From contig SVPD01000004.1 of assembly GCA_015066045.1 (NCBI GenBank), positions 19,854 through 83,853 on the forward strand: DNA of 64,000 nt, read 5' to 3'. Shown in pieces: positions 56,248 to 63,974 of the stretch (positions within the stretch are counted from its first letter, which is position 1; the number at the start of each line of letters is the position of its first letter). This DNA is from Oscillospiraceae bacterium (GTDB lineage Bacteria; Bacillota; Clostridia; Oscillospirales; Acutalibacteraceae). The notes below the pieces were generated by a model. That model had not been told where the DNA came from, did no database searches, and worked only from the letters and a program-made list of their open reading frames with translations. Position numbers and translations under genes: made by a program.

Positions 56248-57009
56248 TTATGCGAGATAGAGTGCTACTCTGTCAAGAATTCTGTTAACGTTGTCGATCA
56301 TATTGATGAGACCGTGCATTTCGACCTTGCCCTCACCGATGGAAGCGATAGCGTTGATTTTGCCGTCGAAGAGAGCTCTGGCGGTACGGATGTCGCAGAA
56401 CTGCATCTGTGAACGGAAGGCTTCGGGCTTCTCCTTGATGGTGATCATATGGCTGTCCTTAACCTGAATGGTAGCGGCTACGCAGTCCTTTATGGAAACA
56501 TCGATAATGCCGTCGGGGATAAGGCTGGCACTGAACTTACCGATTTCATCGTTGTTACCGATCTGTGAAAGAGCCACAGTGATGACATAGAACATAAGCT
56601 TGGTGCTGATTTCAAAGAATTTGTCATCCTTGAGGTCTTCCTCTGTAGCCTGCAGATATTTCGAGAGTATATCTGTAAGGGGAGTGAACTTTTTAAGAAG
56701 GAAGCCTATCTTTGAAAAGCCCTTTGAGGGGATGGGAGTAACGGTGCCGTCGATGAGACCGTTAAACTTTTCGCAGGAAGAGAAGGGAAGAAGAACATCG
56801 CAGTTTGCCGTGCCCTGCTCCATTCTGCATCTGCCGTTTGAGAAGGTGAGAGTAGCGCTGGGACCGCCCTTGACCTCGAGGCCTACGGAAACAGGCTTCT
56901 TTGTCTTGACAAGCTCGCTTGCTTCTTTGTCGAGCTCGCAAAGGTTTTCCAGAGTACCCAGAACAGCATACATATTTATGTACGCTAAGGTTTTTGCATC
57001 TGTCATCAT
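56248..57009 (-). CDS. SCP2-like protein A, duplicated domain
   Basis: 253 residues starting at ATG 57009, 8 bases after AAAGGAGG; a frame to 57060 lacks a ribosome site. N-half: VGLEVKGGPSATLTFSNG...CDVLLPFSSCEKFNGLIDG; C-half: CDIRTARALFDGKINAIASIGEGKVEMHGLINMID, a good SCP2-type ending (G-K-x-x-x-x-G). Central helices separate them. It is the first gene of the operon and a paralogue of the last, so the two may form a heterodimer or serve two lipid states. Confidence 0.62.
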   Translation of the reverse strand: MMTDAKTLAYINMYAVLGTLENLCELDKEASELVKTKKPVSVGLEVKGGPSATLTFSNGRCRMEQGTANCDVLLPFSSCEKFNGLIDGTVTPIPSKGFSKIGFLLKKFTPLTDILSKYLQATEEDLKDDKFFEISTKLMFYVITVALSQIGNNDEIGKFSASLIPDGIIDVSIKDCVAATIQVKDSHMITIKEKPEAFRSQMQFCDIRTARALFDGKINAIASIGEGKVEMHGLINMIDNVNRILDRVALYLA

Positions 57010-57078
57010 AATATAATCCTCCTTTGGTGAGCGAAGACTCACCCGAAAATTCTTTTGCAACCATTTGCAGTTGTAAAT

Positions 57079-57107
57079 ATTCTACCAAAATTACGGCTTT
57101 CTGTCAA
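57079..57107 (-). promoter_or_regulatory. Promoter of the SCP2-aminotransferase-transketolase operon
   Basis: Reverse strand TTGACA (57107-57102), 17 bases, TAGAAT (57084-57079). No other promoter is evident before 52188. Confidence 0.78.
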
Positions 57108-57223
57108 TAGTTATGTTGAATTGTAACAGAATAATAATATTTTTTCAGTGTCGGGAGGATATTTTGTGTATGCAAAAAAAACCGGTAACAAGATACTGCA
57201 TTATGTGTCGGCGGAGCAAAATA

Positions 57224-57252
57224 TTGACTTTTCAAAGCACAGGTGATATACT
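57224..57252 (+). promoter_or_regulatory. Promoter of the YhhN-family gene
   Basis: TTGACT (57224-57229), 17 bases, TATACT (57247-57252), divergent from the operon promoter. Confidence 0.75.
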
Positions 57253-57258
57253 GTTGAA

Positions 57259-57404
57259 AACGAAAAAAGAAGGGTGGCGGACCGGATGATGTGGCGAGTG
57301 ATGAAAAGAAAAAAACCATATTGCTCTGTCCGTTTGCAGACATTGACAAGGCCTGATATAGGGTTTGCGTCTCTGATTTACGGTCAGAGGCGCATTTTTA
57401 TTAT
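57259..57404 (+). promoter_or_regulatory. Structured leader with terminator before the YhhN-family gene
   Basis: About 145 transcribed bases before the gene. GGCGGAC (about 57276) can pair with GTCCGTT (about 57328). A terminator-like stem, TGCGTCTCTGA / TCAGAGGCGCA plus TTTTTATTA, ends it at about 57367-57403. I match it to no known riboswitch. Confidence 0.5.
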
Positions 57405-57429
57405 ATGAAAAAGCTTTGGAGGGAAAACA

Positions 57430-58074
57430 ATGAGAAAAACCTACAAATACATCTTTTATGGCATGATAGCCGTTATGATGGTTGTTTATCTCACGTGTGA
57501 TGTTTTATCGTTATGGGATTCAAGACCGCTGAAATTTATCACAAGTGCACTGATTACACTGTTCGGGTTATCGATTTTCAACAAAAAAGAAGGCAGATTT
57601 GTAAGTATCGGTCTTATGTTTACCTTACTGGCTGATATCTTTCTTGTGCTTCTTGACAAATATCTTTACGGTGTAGCCGTTTTCATTGTTGCACAGCTTT
57701 GCTATGCCGTATATCTTACATATATAAGCGGCAAAAAGCTGCCTGCCGAGATTCTGAAAAGGATTGTTCCTGCTATTGTTGTCTCGGGAATAACCGCAGC
57801 TCTCGGTTTCAAGGGCAACATCATTCTTCCTGCGGCTTATGCAGTATGTATAGGTATCAACATTGCTCATTCGGTTGAGCTTTATATTCAGAAGCCTACG
57901 AAAAATCATCGTCTGTTGATGGTTGGTTTCATTGTGTTTGTTCTTGGCGATATATGTGTCGGATTAAGACATATGCCATTTATAGCCGAAAGTATAGCGT
58001 CAGTTCTTTATTTTATTACGTGGATTTCTTACCCGCCGAGTCAGATTTTGGTGCTTACAAGTGCAGAAAACTGA
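57430..58074 (+). CDS. YhhN/TMEM86-family membrane protein, lysoplasmalogenase-like
   Basis: 214 residues, about eight hydrophobic segments. Family landmarks: GLMFTLLADIFLVLLDKYLYGVAVF then AQLCYAVYL, and late GFIVFVLGDICVGLRHM with ISYPPSQILV. Known members hydrolyse the vinyl ether of lysoplasmalogens, giving a fatty aldehyde. The family His before the Tyr (A-H-x-x-Y) is Gln here. GGAGGG before ATG. Divergent from the SCP2/transketolase operon. Confidence 0.72.
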   Translation: MRKTYKYIFYGMIAVMMVVYLTCDVLSLWDSRPLKFITSALITLFGLSIFNKKEGRFVSIGLMFTLLADIFLVLLDKYLYGVAVFIVAQLCYAVYLTYISGKKLPAEILKRIVPAIVVSGITAALGFKGNIILPAAYAVCIGINIAHSVELYIQKPTKNHRLLMVGFIVFVLGDICVGLRHMPFIAESIASVLYFITWISYPPSQILVLTSAEN

Positions 58075-58104
58075 ATCGGATTTCGAAAAGAAAGGGAACA
58101 GAAA

Positions 58105-58599
58105 ATGAAAAAAGTAATTGTAATAGGCTGCCCCGGCTCGGGGAAAACCACCTTTGCCGAAAGGCTCAGCGAGCGCACGGGACTGCCCCTGTATTATCTT
58201 GACGCCATCTGGCATAAGCCCGATAAGACGCACATTCCCAGAGAGGAATTTGACGGAAGAATAAAGGAAATCTTTGCCGCTGACGAATGGATAATTGACG
58301 GAAACTACAAAAGAACGATAGAAATGCGTATGAAGGAATGCGACACGGTTTTTCTCTTTGATTTGCCCACAGAGGCGTGTCTGCAGGGTGTTTTAAGCCG
58401 TATAGGCAGGGAAAGATACGATTTGCCGTGGCTCGAAACTGAATTAGACGATGAATTCAGACAGTTTATAGAGGAATTTCCAGTGAGCACTCTGCCCTAT
58501 ATTTATGAAATGATAAAAAAGCATAGTGAGGGTAAGCAGGTGATAGTTTTCAAAAGCAGGGAAGAAGCGGATGAGTATATAAGAGGTGTAATAAAATGA
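58105..58599 (+). CDS. FlaR-like P-loop kinase
   Basis: 164 residues, adenylate-kinase-like. Walker A is GCPGSGKTT (8-16), then LDAIWHKPDKTHIPREEF, WIIDGNYKRT and a DLPTEACLQGVLSR segment, the pattern of the so-called topology modulation (FlaR) proteins. The true substrate is unknown in the family. Its stop overlaps the next gene's start (ATGA). Confidence 0.8.
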   Translation: MKKVIVIGCPGSGKTTFAERLSERTGLPLYYLDAIWHKPDKTHIPREEFDGRIKEIFAADEWIIDGNYKRTIEMRMKECDTVFLFDLPTEACLQGVLSRIGRERYDLPWLETELDDEFRQFIEEFPVSTLPYIYEMIKKHSEGKQVIVFKSREEADEYIRGVIK

Positions 58600-59348
58600 A
58601 CAGATATCTCAAAAACCTCTCCCGTATAGAATTCGTAGTCACCATGGCCTGTACGGGAAAATGTAAGCACTGCTCACAGGGTGACCACACGGGCTGCACG
58701 GATAATATCGATAAGGCAGCGGCTGCAGCTGCGGTGCGGAAAATCGCAGAGGAATACAATATCACCTCTGTTATGACCTTCGGCGGTGAGCCGCTTCTTT
58801 ATCCCGAAACGGTGTGTGCCATACATAATGCCGCCCGTGAAATGAATATTCCGGAACGGCAGCTGATAACCAACGGATTTTTTACGTCTGACGGGGCGAA
58901 GATAAGACAGGTCGCACGCAGGCTGAAGGAAAGCGGAGTCAATGAGGTGCTTTTGTCCGTCGATGCCTTTCATCAGGAGAGCATACCTCTTTCCTGTGCG
59001 GAGCTTTTTGCCGAAGCGGTTATTTGTGAGGGCGTTCCCCTTAAGGTGCAGCCCGCATGGCTGGTAAGCCCCGCAGACGGTAATGTGTGGAACAGGCGGA
59101 CAAGAGAGCTTATCGGCTGCTTCACGGAAAAGGGCATAGAAGTTAATGAGGGAAACACAATCTTTCCGAGCGGTAATGCACTGAAATATCTTTCCGGATA
59201 TCTTGAGCCTATGAAGGAAAGCGAAAATCCTTATTGGGAAGATCCGAGGGATATCCGTGCCGTATGCTTCAGCGCAAACGGTGACATTTTAGGAAGTAAT
59301 ATTTATGAAAAGGATATAGTGACGATACTTTCTGAGTACAGACCGTGA
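58596..59348 (+). CDS. Radical SAM protein
   Basis: 250 residues. Cluster motif CTGKCKHC (C-x3-C-x2-C) at about 19-26, GGEPLL at about 64-69, and SVDAFHQES. There is no SPASM Cys cluster at the end; one late Cys (AVCFSANGD) remains. Overlaps the kinase gene by 4 bases, so co-translated. Substrate unknown. Confidence 0.8.
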   Translation: MNRYLKNLSRIEFVVTMACTGKCKHCSQGDHTGCTDNIDKAAAAAAVRKIAEEYNITSVMTFGGEPLLYPETVCAIHNAAREMNIPERQLITNGFFTSDGAKIRQVARRLKESGVNEVLLSVDAFHQESIPLSCAELFAEAVICEGVPLKVQPAWLVSPADGNVWNRRTRELIGCFTEKGIEVNEGNTIFPSGNALKYLSGYLEPMKESENPYWEDPRDIRAVCFSANGDILGSNIYEKDIVTILSEYRP

Positions 59349-59377
59349 ATATGAAGGAATAAAAGCACCGGATTATC

Positions 59378-59406
59378 TTGACAATAAAGGTGCTTTGTAT
59401 TATTAT
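59378..59406 (+). promoter_or_regulatory. glyS promoter
   Basis: TTGACA (59378-59383), 17 bases, TATTAT (59401-59406). The leader has no T-box. Confidence 0.8.
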
Positions 59407-59452
59407 ATTATGTAATATTTGGAGCTTTATAAATGAAAGGAGTTTTAAATCT

Positions 59453-60838
59453 ATGCTTTCAAACAATGAAAAATCAATGGAAAAGCTCGTGGCTCTCTGT
59501 AAGGGCAGAGGCTTCGTTTATGCAGGCAGCGAAATTTACGGCGGTCTGGCCAATACATGGGACTACGGCCCTCTCGGCGTAGAGCTTAAAAACAACATCA
59601 AAAAGGCATGGCTTAAAAAATTCGTACAGGAAAACCCCTATAATGTAGGTCTGGATTCAGCTATTCTTATGAATCCTCAGACATGGGTGGCTTCCGGTCA
59701 TCTCGGCGGCTTCTCGGATCCTCTGATGGACTGTAAGGAATGTAAGACCAGACACAGAGCCGACAATCTTATCGAGGATTTCGACGGCACAAACGTGGCA
59801 GGCTGGTCAAACGAGGAAATGATGAATTACATCAAGGAAAAGGAAATCCCCTGCCCCGACTGCGGAAAGCATAACTTCACCGACATCCGTCAGTTCAATC
59901 TTATGTTCAAAACCTTCCAGGGCGTTACCGAGGACAGCAAAAACGAGCTTTATCTCCGTCCCGAAACCGCTCAGGGTATTTTCGTAAACTTCGCAAACAT
60001 CCAGAGAACCACCAGAAGAAAGGTTCCCTTCGGTGTAGCACAGATCGGTAAATCCTTCCGTAACGAAATCACACCGGGTAACTTCATTTTCCGTGTACGT
60101 GAGTTCGAGCAGATGGAGCTCGAATTTTTCTGCAAGCCCGGCACAGACCTCGAATGGTTTGATTACTGGAGAAGCTACTGCCGTGACTGGCTTTATTCTC
60201 TCGGCATGAAGAAAGAAAATCTCCGTCTCCGTGACCACAGTGCCGACGAGCTCTGCTTCTATTCGAAAGCTACCACAGACTTCGAATATCTCTTCCCCTT
60301 CGGCTGGGGTGAGCTTTGGGGCGTAGCTGACAGAACCGACTATGACCTTACCCAGCATTCAGAAACATCGGGTAAAACCCTCGATTATTTCGATCCCACC
60401 ACCAATGAAAGATATATTCCCTATGTTATCGAGCCCTCTCTCGGCGTAGAAAGACTTTTCCTCGCCGTTATGACCGAGGCCTACGATGAGGAGGTAGTGG
60501 ATGCGGAAAAGAACGACTCCCGTGTAGTTCTTCACTTCCATCCCGCTCTTGCCCCCTATAAGGCGGCAGTTCTTCCCCTTTCAAAGAAGCTCAGCGAGGA
60601 GGCCACCGAGGTATTCCACGCTCTTCAGAAAAAGTTTATGGTGGAATTTGACGATGCAGGCTCCATCGGTAAGAGATACCGTCGTCAGGACGAAATCGGT
60701 ACTCCCTTCTGCATTACCTATGACTTTGAGTCAGCTGAGGACGGCTGCGTAACAGTCCGTGACAGAGATACCATGCAGCAGGAAAGAGTAGCCATAGCAG
60801 ACCTCGTTTCCTACATCGAAAAGAAAATCGAATTCTGA
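59453..60838 (+). CDS. glyS: Glycyl-tRNA synthetase, alpha2 type
   Basis: 461 residues, class IIa single-chain enzyme (not the alpha2beta2 GlyQS). Motifs: [21 protein letters not shown], a zinc site ([11 protein letters not shown] and CPDCGKHNF), [12 protein letters not shown] (motif 2 region) and [13 protein letters not shown] (motif 3). The first codons of a longer frame overlap the promoter; ATG at 59453 has AAAGGAG 10 bases before. Confidence 0.96.
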   Translation: MLSNNEKSMEKLVALCKGRGFVYAGSEIYGGLANTWDYGPLGVELKNNIKKAWLKKFVQENPYNVGLDSAILMNPQTWVASGHLGGFSDPLMDCKECKTRHRADNLIEDFDGTNVAGWSNEEMMNYIKEKEIPCPDCGKHNFTDIRQFNLMFKTFQGVTEDSKNELYLRPETAQGIFVNFANIQRTTRRKVPFGVAQIGKSFRNEITPGNFIFRVREFEQMELEFFCKPGTDLEWFDYWRSYCRDWLYSLGMKKENLRLRDHSADELCFYSKATTDFEYLFPFGWGELWGVADRTDYDLTQHSETSGKTLDYFDPTTNERYIPYVIEPSLGVERLFLAVMTEAYDEEVVDAEKNDSRVVLHFHPALAPYKAAVLPLSKKLSEEATEVFHALQKKFMVEFDDAGSIGKRYRRQDEIGTPFCITYDFESAEDGCVTVRDRDTMQQERVAIADLVSYIEKKIEF

Positions 60839-60850
60839 TTTCAGTCATAA

Positions 60851-60897
60851 TAAGTCGCCGCACTTCACGAAAAATGCGGTGACTTTTATTTTTAAAT
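60851..60897 (+). terminator. glyS terminator
   Basis: AAGTCGCCGCA / TGCGGTGACTT stem followed by TTATTTTTAA. Confidence 0.82.
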
Positions 60898-61005
60898 TTT
60901 TGCATAACAGGTAATATACCGTCAATAATAAGCATAAGGTTATACCGAGAGAAGAGAAAAAGCTCTCTCAGTTAAACATAAACAATGACAAAAGGAGAAT
61001 TCTCT

Positions 61006-61305
61006 ATGAAAAAAATTTTAGTCCTAGCAGTGGTTTCTCTGCTTATTCTTTCTGTTTTTGTAGCCTGCGGTGGAGAGGAAATGAAGGATGATATGACTAC
61101 CGTGATGGATGAAATGACCTCTATGCTCGACGATATGACGAGTGAGGGCAGAGGCGAGGTCACCGAGGATGAGACCACGGAGGAAATCACCACCGATGAG
61201 CTTACCGACGAGACTGTTACGGATGAAACGGAAAACAGACTCGAGGAAGACATCACCGAGGCTGAAAGCAAGGCAAAGAGTATACTTGACGACATAACCG
61301 AATAA
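61006..61305 (+). CDS. Small acidic Thr/Glu-rich lipoprotein
   Basis: 99 residues. The signal peptide MKKILVLAVVSLLILSVFVAC ends in a lipobox (FVAC), then a stretch composed mainly of Asp, Glu, Thr and Met with no fold that I recognise. ATG at 61006 has AAAGGAG. The mature part is strongly negative and probably disordered, lying on the outer face of the membrane. Confidence 0.75.
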   Translation: MKKILVLAVVSLLILSVFVACGGEEMKDDMTTVMDEMTSMLDDMTSEGRGEVTEDETTEEITTDELTDETVTDETENRLEEDITEAESKAKSILDDITE

Positions 61306-61333
61306 AAAACGTGCAGACCGCATAATCAGGAAC

Positions 61334-61384
61334 AAACAGAGGGTTTCTACGGATTGAAAAATCCGCAGAAACCCTTTAAAACAT
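61334..61384 (+). repeat. 51-base terminator repeat, copy 2
   Basis: AAACAGAGGGTTTCTACGGA...; 49/51 identical to 52070-52120 in the other orientation. It ends the lipoprotein transcript. Confidence 0.85.
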
Positions 61385-61408
61385 CAGAAGAATATAAAAT
61401 AATTGCAA

Positions 61409-61440
61409 GGGGCGACACTTCCTTATGAAGTGCCGCCCAA
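61409..61440. repeat. GGCACTTC hairpin repeat, full copy
   Basis: GGGGCGACACTTC-CTTAT-GAAGTGCCGCCC, probably the terminator of the PAP2 gene. Its reverse complement shares 24 bases with 63874-63897. Confidence 0.72.
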
Positions 61441-61473
61441 AGCCGTTTTTTTCATCCCTTTTGTTATCTGATT

Positions 61474-62202
61474 TTATGCATCCTTTTTCTTCTGGAAGCG
61501 GGAAAACACCTTATCCATAAGATTATCAACGATGGGGAAAAGGTATTTAGCGATAAGCACACCGATGAGGGCATAGATAATACCTACCACGGCTGCACCG
61601 ATAACGTCCGTACAGTAATGAACCTGCACATAAATTCTGGAGAAGCCCATAACTGCAGCGAAGAAGGTCACGGGAATACCTATCTTTCTGTTATACCATA
61701 AAACTGCGATGGCTGCTGCGAAGGCCGAGGAGGTGTGTCCCGAGGGGAAGGAGAAGCTGGTAAGCTTGTCAACGAGGCCGGGATAGTGGTATGTAGACAT
61801 CCACTCGGCGGCCATTTCGGGATTCTGCTCTGTCATAGCCTTGATTTTTTCTACCATTACCTCGAATTTGCCGAGTCTGCCTGCATCAATGAAGGCCTGC
61901 TTGTCGGCTAAAAGACCGTCGAGATTGAAAACATAGAAAGGTCTTACTCTCTCGAGAATTTCCTTAAGCACCAGATTATTGATTATAAGCATAACCACCA
62001 GTGACACGAGGACGGTAAAGCCTACCTTGCGGTATTTTTTCGTAAGTAAAAGCACGAGTCCCATAGCGATGAAGATGATGCCTTCGTCACCGAGGGTGGT
62101 GATAATGACCATAAGTGCGGAGAGGAAGGAGCTCTGAATGCTCTGTACCCACTCGAAAACGCTCAGGTCAAAACCTAAAAATGAATTGAAAATAGCGTCC
62201 AT
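61474..62202 (-). CDS. PAP2-family membrane phosphatase
   Basis: 242 residues, six membrane segments. The phosphatase signature is complete: KEILERVRP, FPSGHTSSAF and SRIYVQVHYCTDV (catalytic His pair and Arg/Lys). A soluble insert of about 55 residues (GLLADKQAF...STYHYPG) lies between motifs 1 and 2. Substrate may be undecaprenyl pyrophosphate or phosphatidate. Confidence 0.9.
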   Translation of the reverse strand: MDAIFNSFLGFDLSVFEWVQSIQSSFLSALMVIITTLGDEGIIFIAMGLVLLLTKKYRKVGFTVLVSLVVMLIINNLVLKEILERVRPFYVFNLDGLLADKQAFIDAGRLGKFEVMVEKIKAMTEQNPEMAAEWMSTYHYPGLVDKLTSFSFPSGHTSSAFAAAIAVLWYNRKIGIPVTFFAAVMGFSRIYVQVHYCTDVIGAAVVGIIYALIGVLIAKYLFPIVDNLMDKVFSRFQKKKDA

Positions 62203-62258
62203 TTCATTTCCTTCTTTCTTTGGGTTTATTTATATTCAGCCTGTGGCTCAATATCTGC

Positions 62259-62723
62259 TTAAGCAATTTTATTTTCAATGTCAAATTTACCCTTGTCAGT
62301 GGTAATCACACTGTACTGTCCGTTGGCAAGAGAGCCGGGATTGAGATGAAAAATACCGCTGGCTCCGTCGTAATATGTACTCTGCACGTGGGTATGGCCG
62401 TAAAGTGCGATGTTGCCTCTGACCGAACGGGTATGCTCGGTAAGGTCCGTAAGCCATCTTTTTACATTGAATTCGTGTCCGTGACAGGCCACGAAGGTGA
62501 GGCCGTCGATGTATTTGTAGGCGACGGTGTCACGCTGACTGTGAAAGTCGCAGTTGCCCTTTACCATTATATGCTTAATGTGGGGGTAATTTTCCGCCAT
62601 ATCCTGAGCCTCGGTTATCCCGTCACCTAAAAAGAAGCAGTAATCCGCATCCTTTTCGTTTTCGAGCATATGGCGTATTTTGGTCCTGCAGCCGTGAGAG
62701 TCGGAATATACTATTATTTTCAT
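62259..62723 (-). CDS. YfcE/MJ0936-type phosphodiesterase
   Basis: 154 residues: SDSHG (7-11), LGDG (32-35), KGNCD (55-59), CHGH and GHTH, a complete set of metal ligands. Soluble. Small phosphodiesterase of uncertain natural substrate. It lies on the same strand as the PAP2 gene with a 56-base gap. Confidence 0.88.
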   Translation of the reverse strand: MKIIVYSDSHGCRTKIRHMLENEKDADYCFFLGDGITEAQDMAENYPHIKHIMVKGNCDFHSQRDTVAYKYIDGLTFVACHGHEFNVKRWLTDLTEHTRSVRGNIALYGHTHVQSTYYDGASGIFHLNPGSLANGQYSVITTDKGKFDIENKIA

Positions 62724-62792
62724 TCATAAACCTCCTCTGCCCTGCATAAATTTTACTGATATACATTTTAACACAAGTCAGGTGGTTTTTCA

Positions 62793-63023
62793 ATGGATAA
62801 TGAAACAAAACTTTCTTCTGAGCAGATTAATTCCATAAAAGAAGCACTTTCGGATGAAAATGAGCCGAGGGCTTTGGAGCAGGTTATGGAAAAGCATCTG
62901 AATGAAAAGCAGAGGCAGGCGGTTAAAAGCTTCCTTTCCGACGAAAAGAAGCTGAAGGCTCTGCTTAATTCACCCTTCGCTAAGGCATTTATGGAAAAAT
63001 ACGGCGGCAAGACAAAGGAGTAA
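62793..63023 (+). CDS. Small helical protein, unknown
   Basis: 76 residues, nearly all charged and helical (KLSSEQINSIKEALSDENEP, VMEKHLNEKQRQAVKSFLSD). No domain recognised. First of three closely packed genes. Confidence 0.62.
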   Translation: MDNETKLSSEQINSIKEALSDENEPRALEQVMEKHLNEKQRQAVKSFLSDEKKLKALLNSPFAKAFMEKYGGKTKE

Positions 63024-63026
63024 GCT

Positions 63027-63416
63027 ATGGATTTTGGCTCATTGAACATGGAAAATATAGACAATATACTCTCCTCAATGAGCAGCGAGGATATGGAAAT
63101 GCTGTCGGAAATGGCGCAGAATCTTTTTTCCTCTATGGGGAAGAATGAGGATAAAACGGAGAAGGCAGCGCCGCCTCCTGCTGACAGTAGCCCCTTCTCT
63201 CCCTTTAACATCGATATGGCTACCTTAGGCAGAATAATGAGCATAACGGAAAAGCTCAGAAGCCGCCCCGAGGATCCGGGATGCAGGCTTCTGCAGTCTC
63301 TGAGGCCTATGGTGAGTGAGAGAAGACAGGGAAAAATAGACGAGGCGATAAAAATGCTCTCGCTTCTGTCCTTTCTGCCTATGATAGACGAGCTGAGGGG
63401 GAACGGGAATGAATAA
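63027..63416 (+). CDS. Small protein with Pro-rich centre, unknown
   Basis: 129 residues. An acidic helical start rich in Met (ENIDNILSSMSSEDMEMLSE), a Pro-rich linker (about 48-60) and a helical end (CRLLQSLRPMVSERRQGKID). The end motif L-R-P-x-x-S-x-x-R recurs, as I recall it, in unnamed Clostridia proteins. It begins 3 bases after the previous gene and overlaps the next by 8. Confidence 0.62.
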   Translation: MDFGSLNMENIDNILSSMSSEDMEMLSEMAQNLFSSMGKNEDKTEKAAPPPADSSPFSPFNIDMATLGRIMSITEKLRSRPEDPGCRLLQSLRPMVSERRQGKIDEAIKMLSLLSFLPMIDELRGNGNE

Positions 63417-63564
63417 ATTTTTTCTGCCACGGGGCACAGGAGAGCATATTTCACCCCTGAAGGCAGACGGGGATACTGCTCTGATACTGATGCTCATATT
63501 TATTATACTGAGGGAAAAGGGAGATACCGTGCTTATTTTAGCTCTGATTTATATTCTCTCTTGA
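63409..63564 (+). CDS. Small membrane protein, third gene of the set
   Basis: 51 residues: MNKFFLPRGTGEHISPLKAD, then hydrophobic segments about 24-34 and 41-50. ATG at 63409 overlaps the upstream stop, with GGGGGAACGGG before it. Overlapping arrangement is the main support. Confidence 0.55.
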   Translation: MNKFFLPRGTGEHISPLKADGDTALILMLIFIILREKGDTVLILALIYILS

Positions 63565-63589
63565 CAAACGGGAGGCAATCTAATATTAT
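63561..63589 (+). promoter_or_regulatory. Promoter of the TSCPD gene
   Basis: TTGACA (63561-63566) overlaps the stop codon of the preceding gene; 17 bases; TATTAT (63584-63589). Confidence 0.75.
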
Positions 63590-63620
63590 TAACTTAACTA
63601 AAACACAGGAGGCATAAAAA

Positions 63621-63866
63621 ATGGGCTATACTTTTATCCCCAGAGGGGTATGTGCGAGAAAAATAACCTTTGACATAGAAGGTAATACAGTAAAAAACAT
63701 CCGCTTTGCAGGCGGCTGCTCGGGTAACACACAGGGACTGGCAGCACTGGCAGAGGGTATGGATGCGGATGAGCTGATAAAGAGACTTTCGGGTATCCGC
63801 TGCGGCTTCAAGGGTACATCCTGTCCCGACCAGCTGGCTAAGGCAGTGGCGGAAGCGAAAAAATAA
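63621..63866 (+). CDS. TSCPD-domain protein, TIGR03905 type
   Basis: 81 residues with four Cys: VCARKITF, GGCSGN, IRCGFKGTSCPDQLA. The TSCPD segment names the family, which also occurs at the C-terminal end of vitamin B12-dependent ribonucleotide reductases. Probably a metal or iron-sulfur binding module of unknown role. AGGAGG before the ATG. Confidence 0.88.
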   Translation: MGYTFIPRGVCARKITFDIEGNTVKNIRFAGGCSGNTQGLAALAEGMDADELIKRLSGIRCGFKGTSCPDQLAKAVAEAKK

Positions 63867-63873
63867 TTCCCTT

Positions 63874-63897
63874 TTGGGCGGCACTTCATAAGGAAGT
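63874..63897. repeat. GGCACTTC hairpin repeat, truncated copy
   Basis: TTGGGCGGCACTTCATAAGG... matches the reverse complement of 61417-61440 for 24 bases, then diverges, so the second arm is lost. Confidence 0.7.
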
Positions 63898-63936
63898 TAA
63901 GGTTTTTATTGGCTATTTTCCGCTTTGACATTGCGA

Positions 63937-63974
63937 AAAACCACCGTAATACGCAAGTATTGCGGTGGTTTTGT
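63937..63974 (+). terminator. Terminator after the TSCPD gene
   Basis: A 16-bp stem AAAACCACCGTAATAC-GCAA-GTATTGCGGTGGTTTT; the last 26 bases of the window show no gene. Confidence 0.82.
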
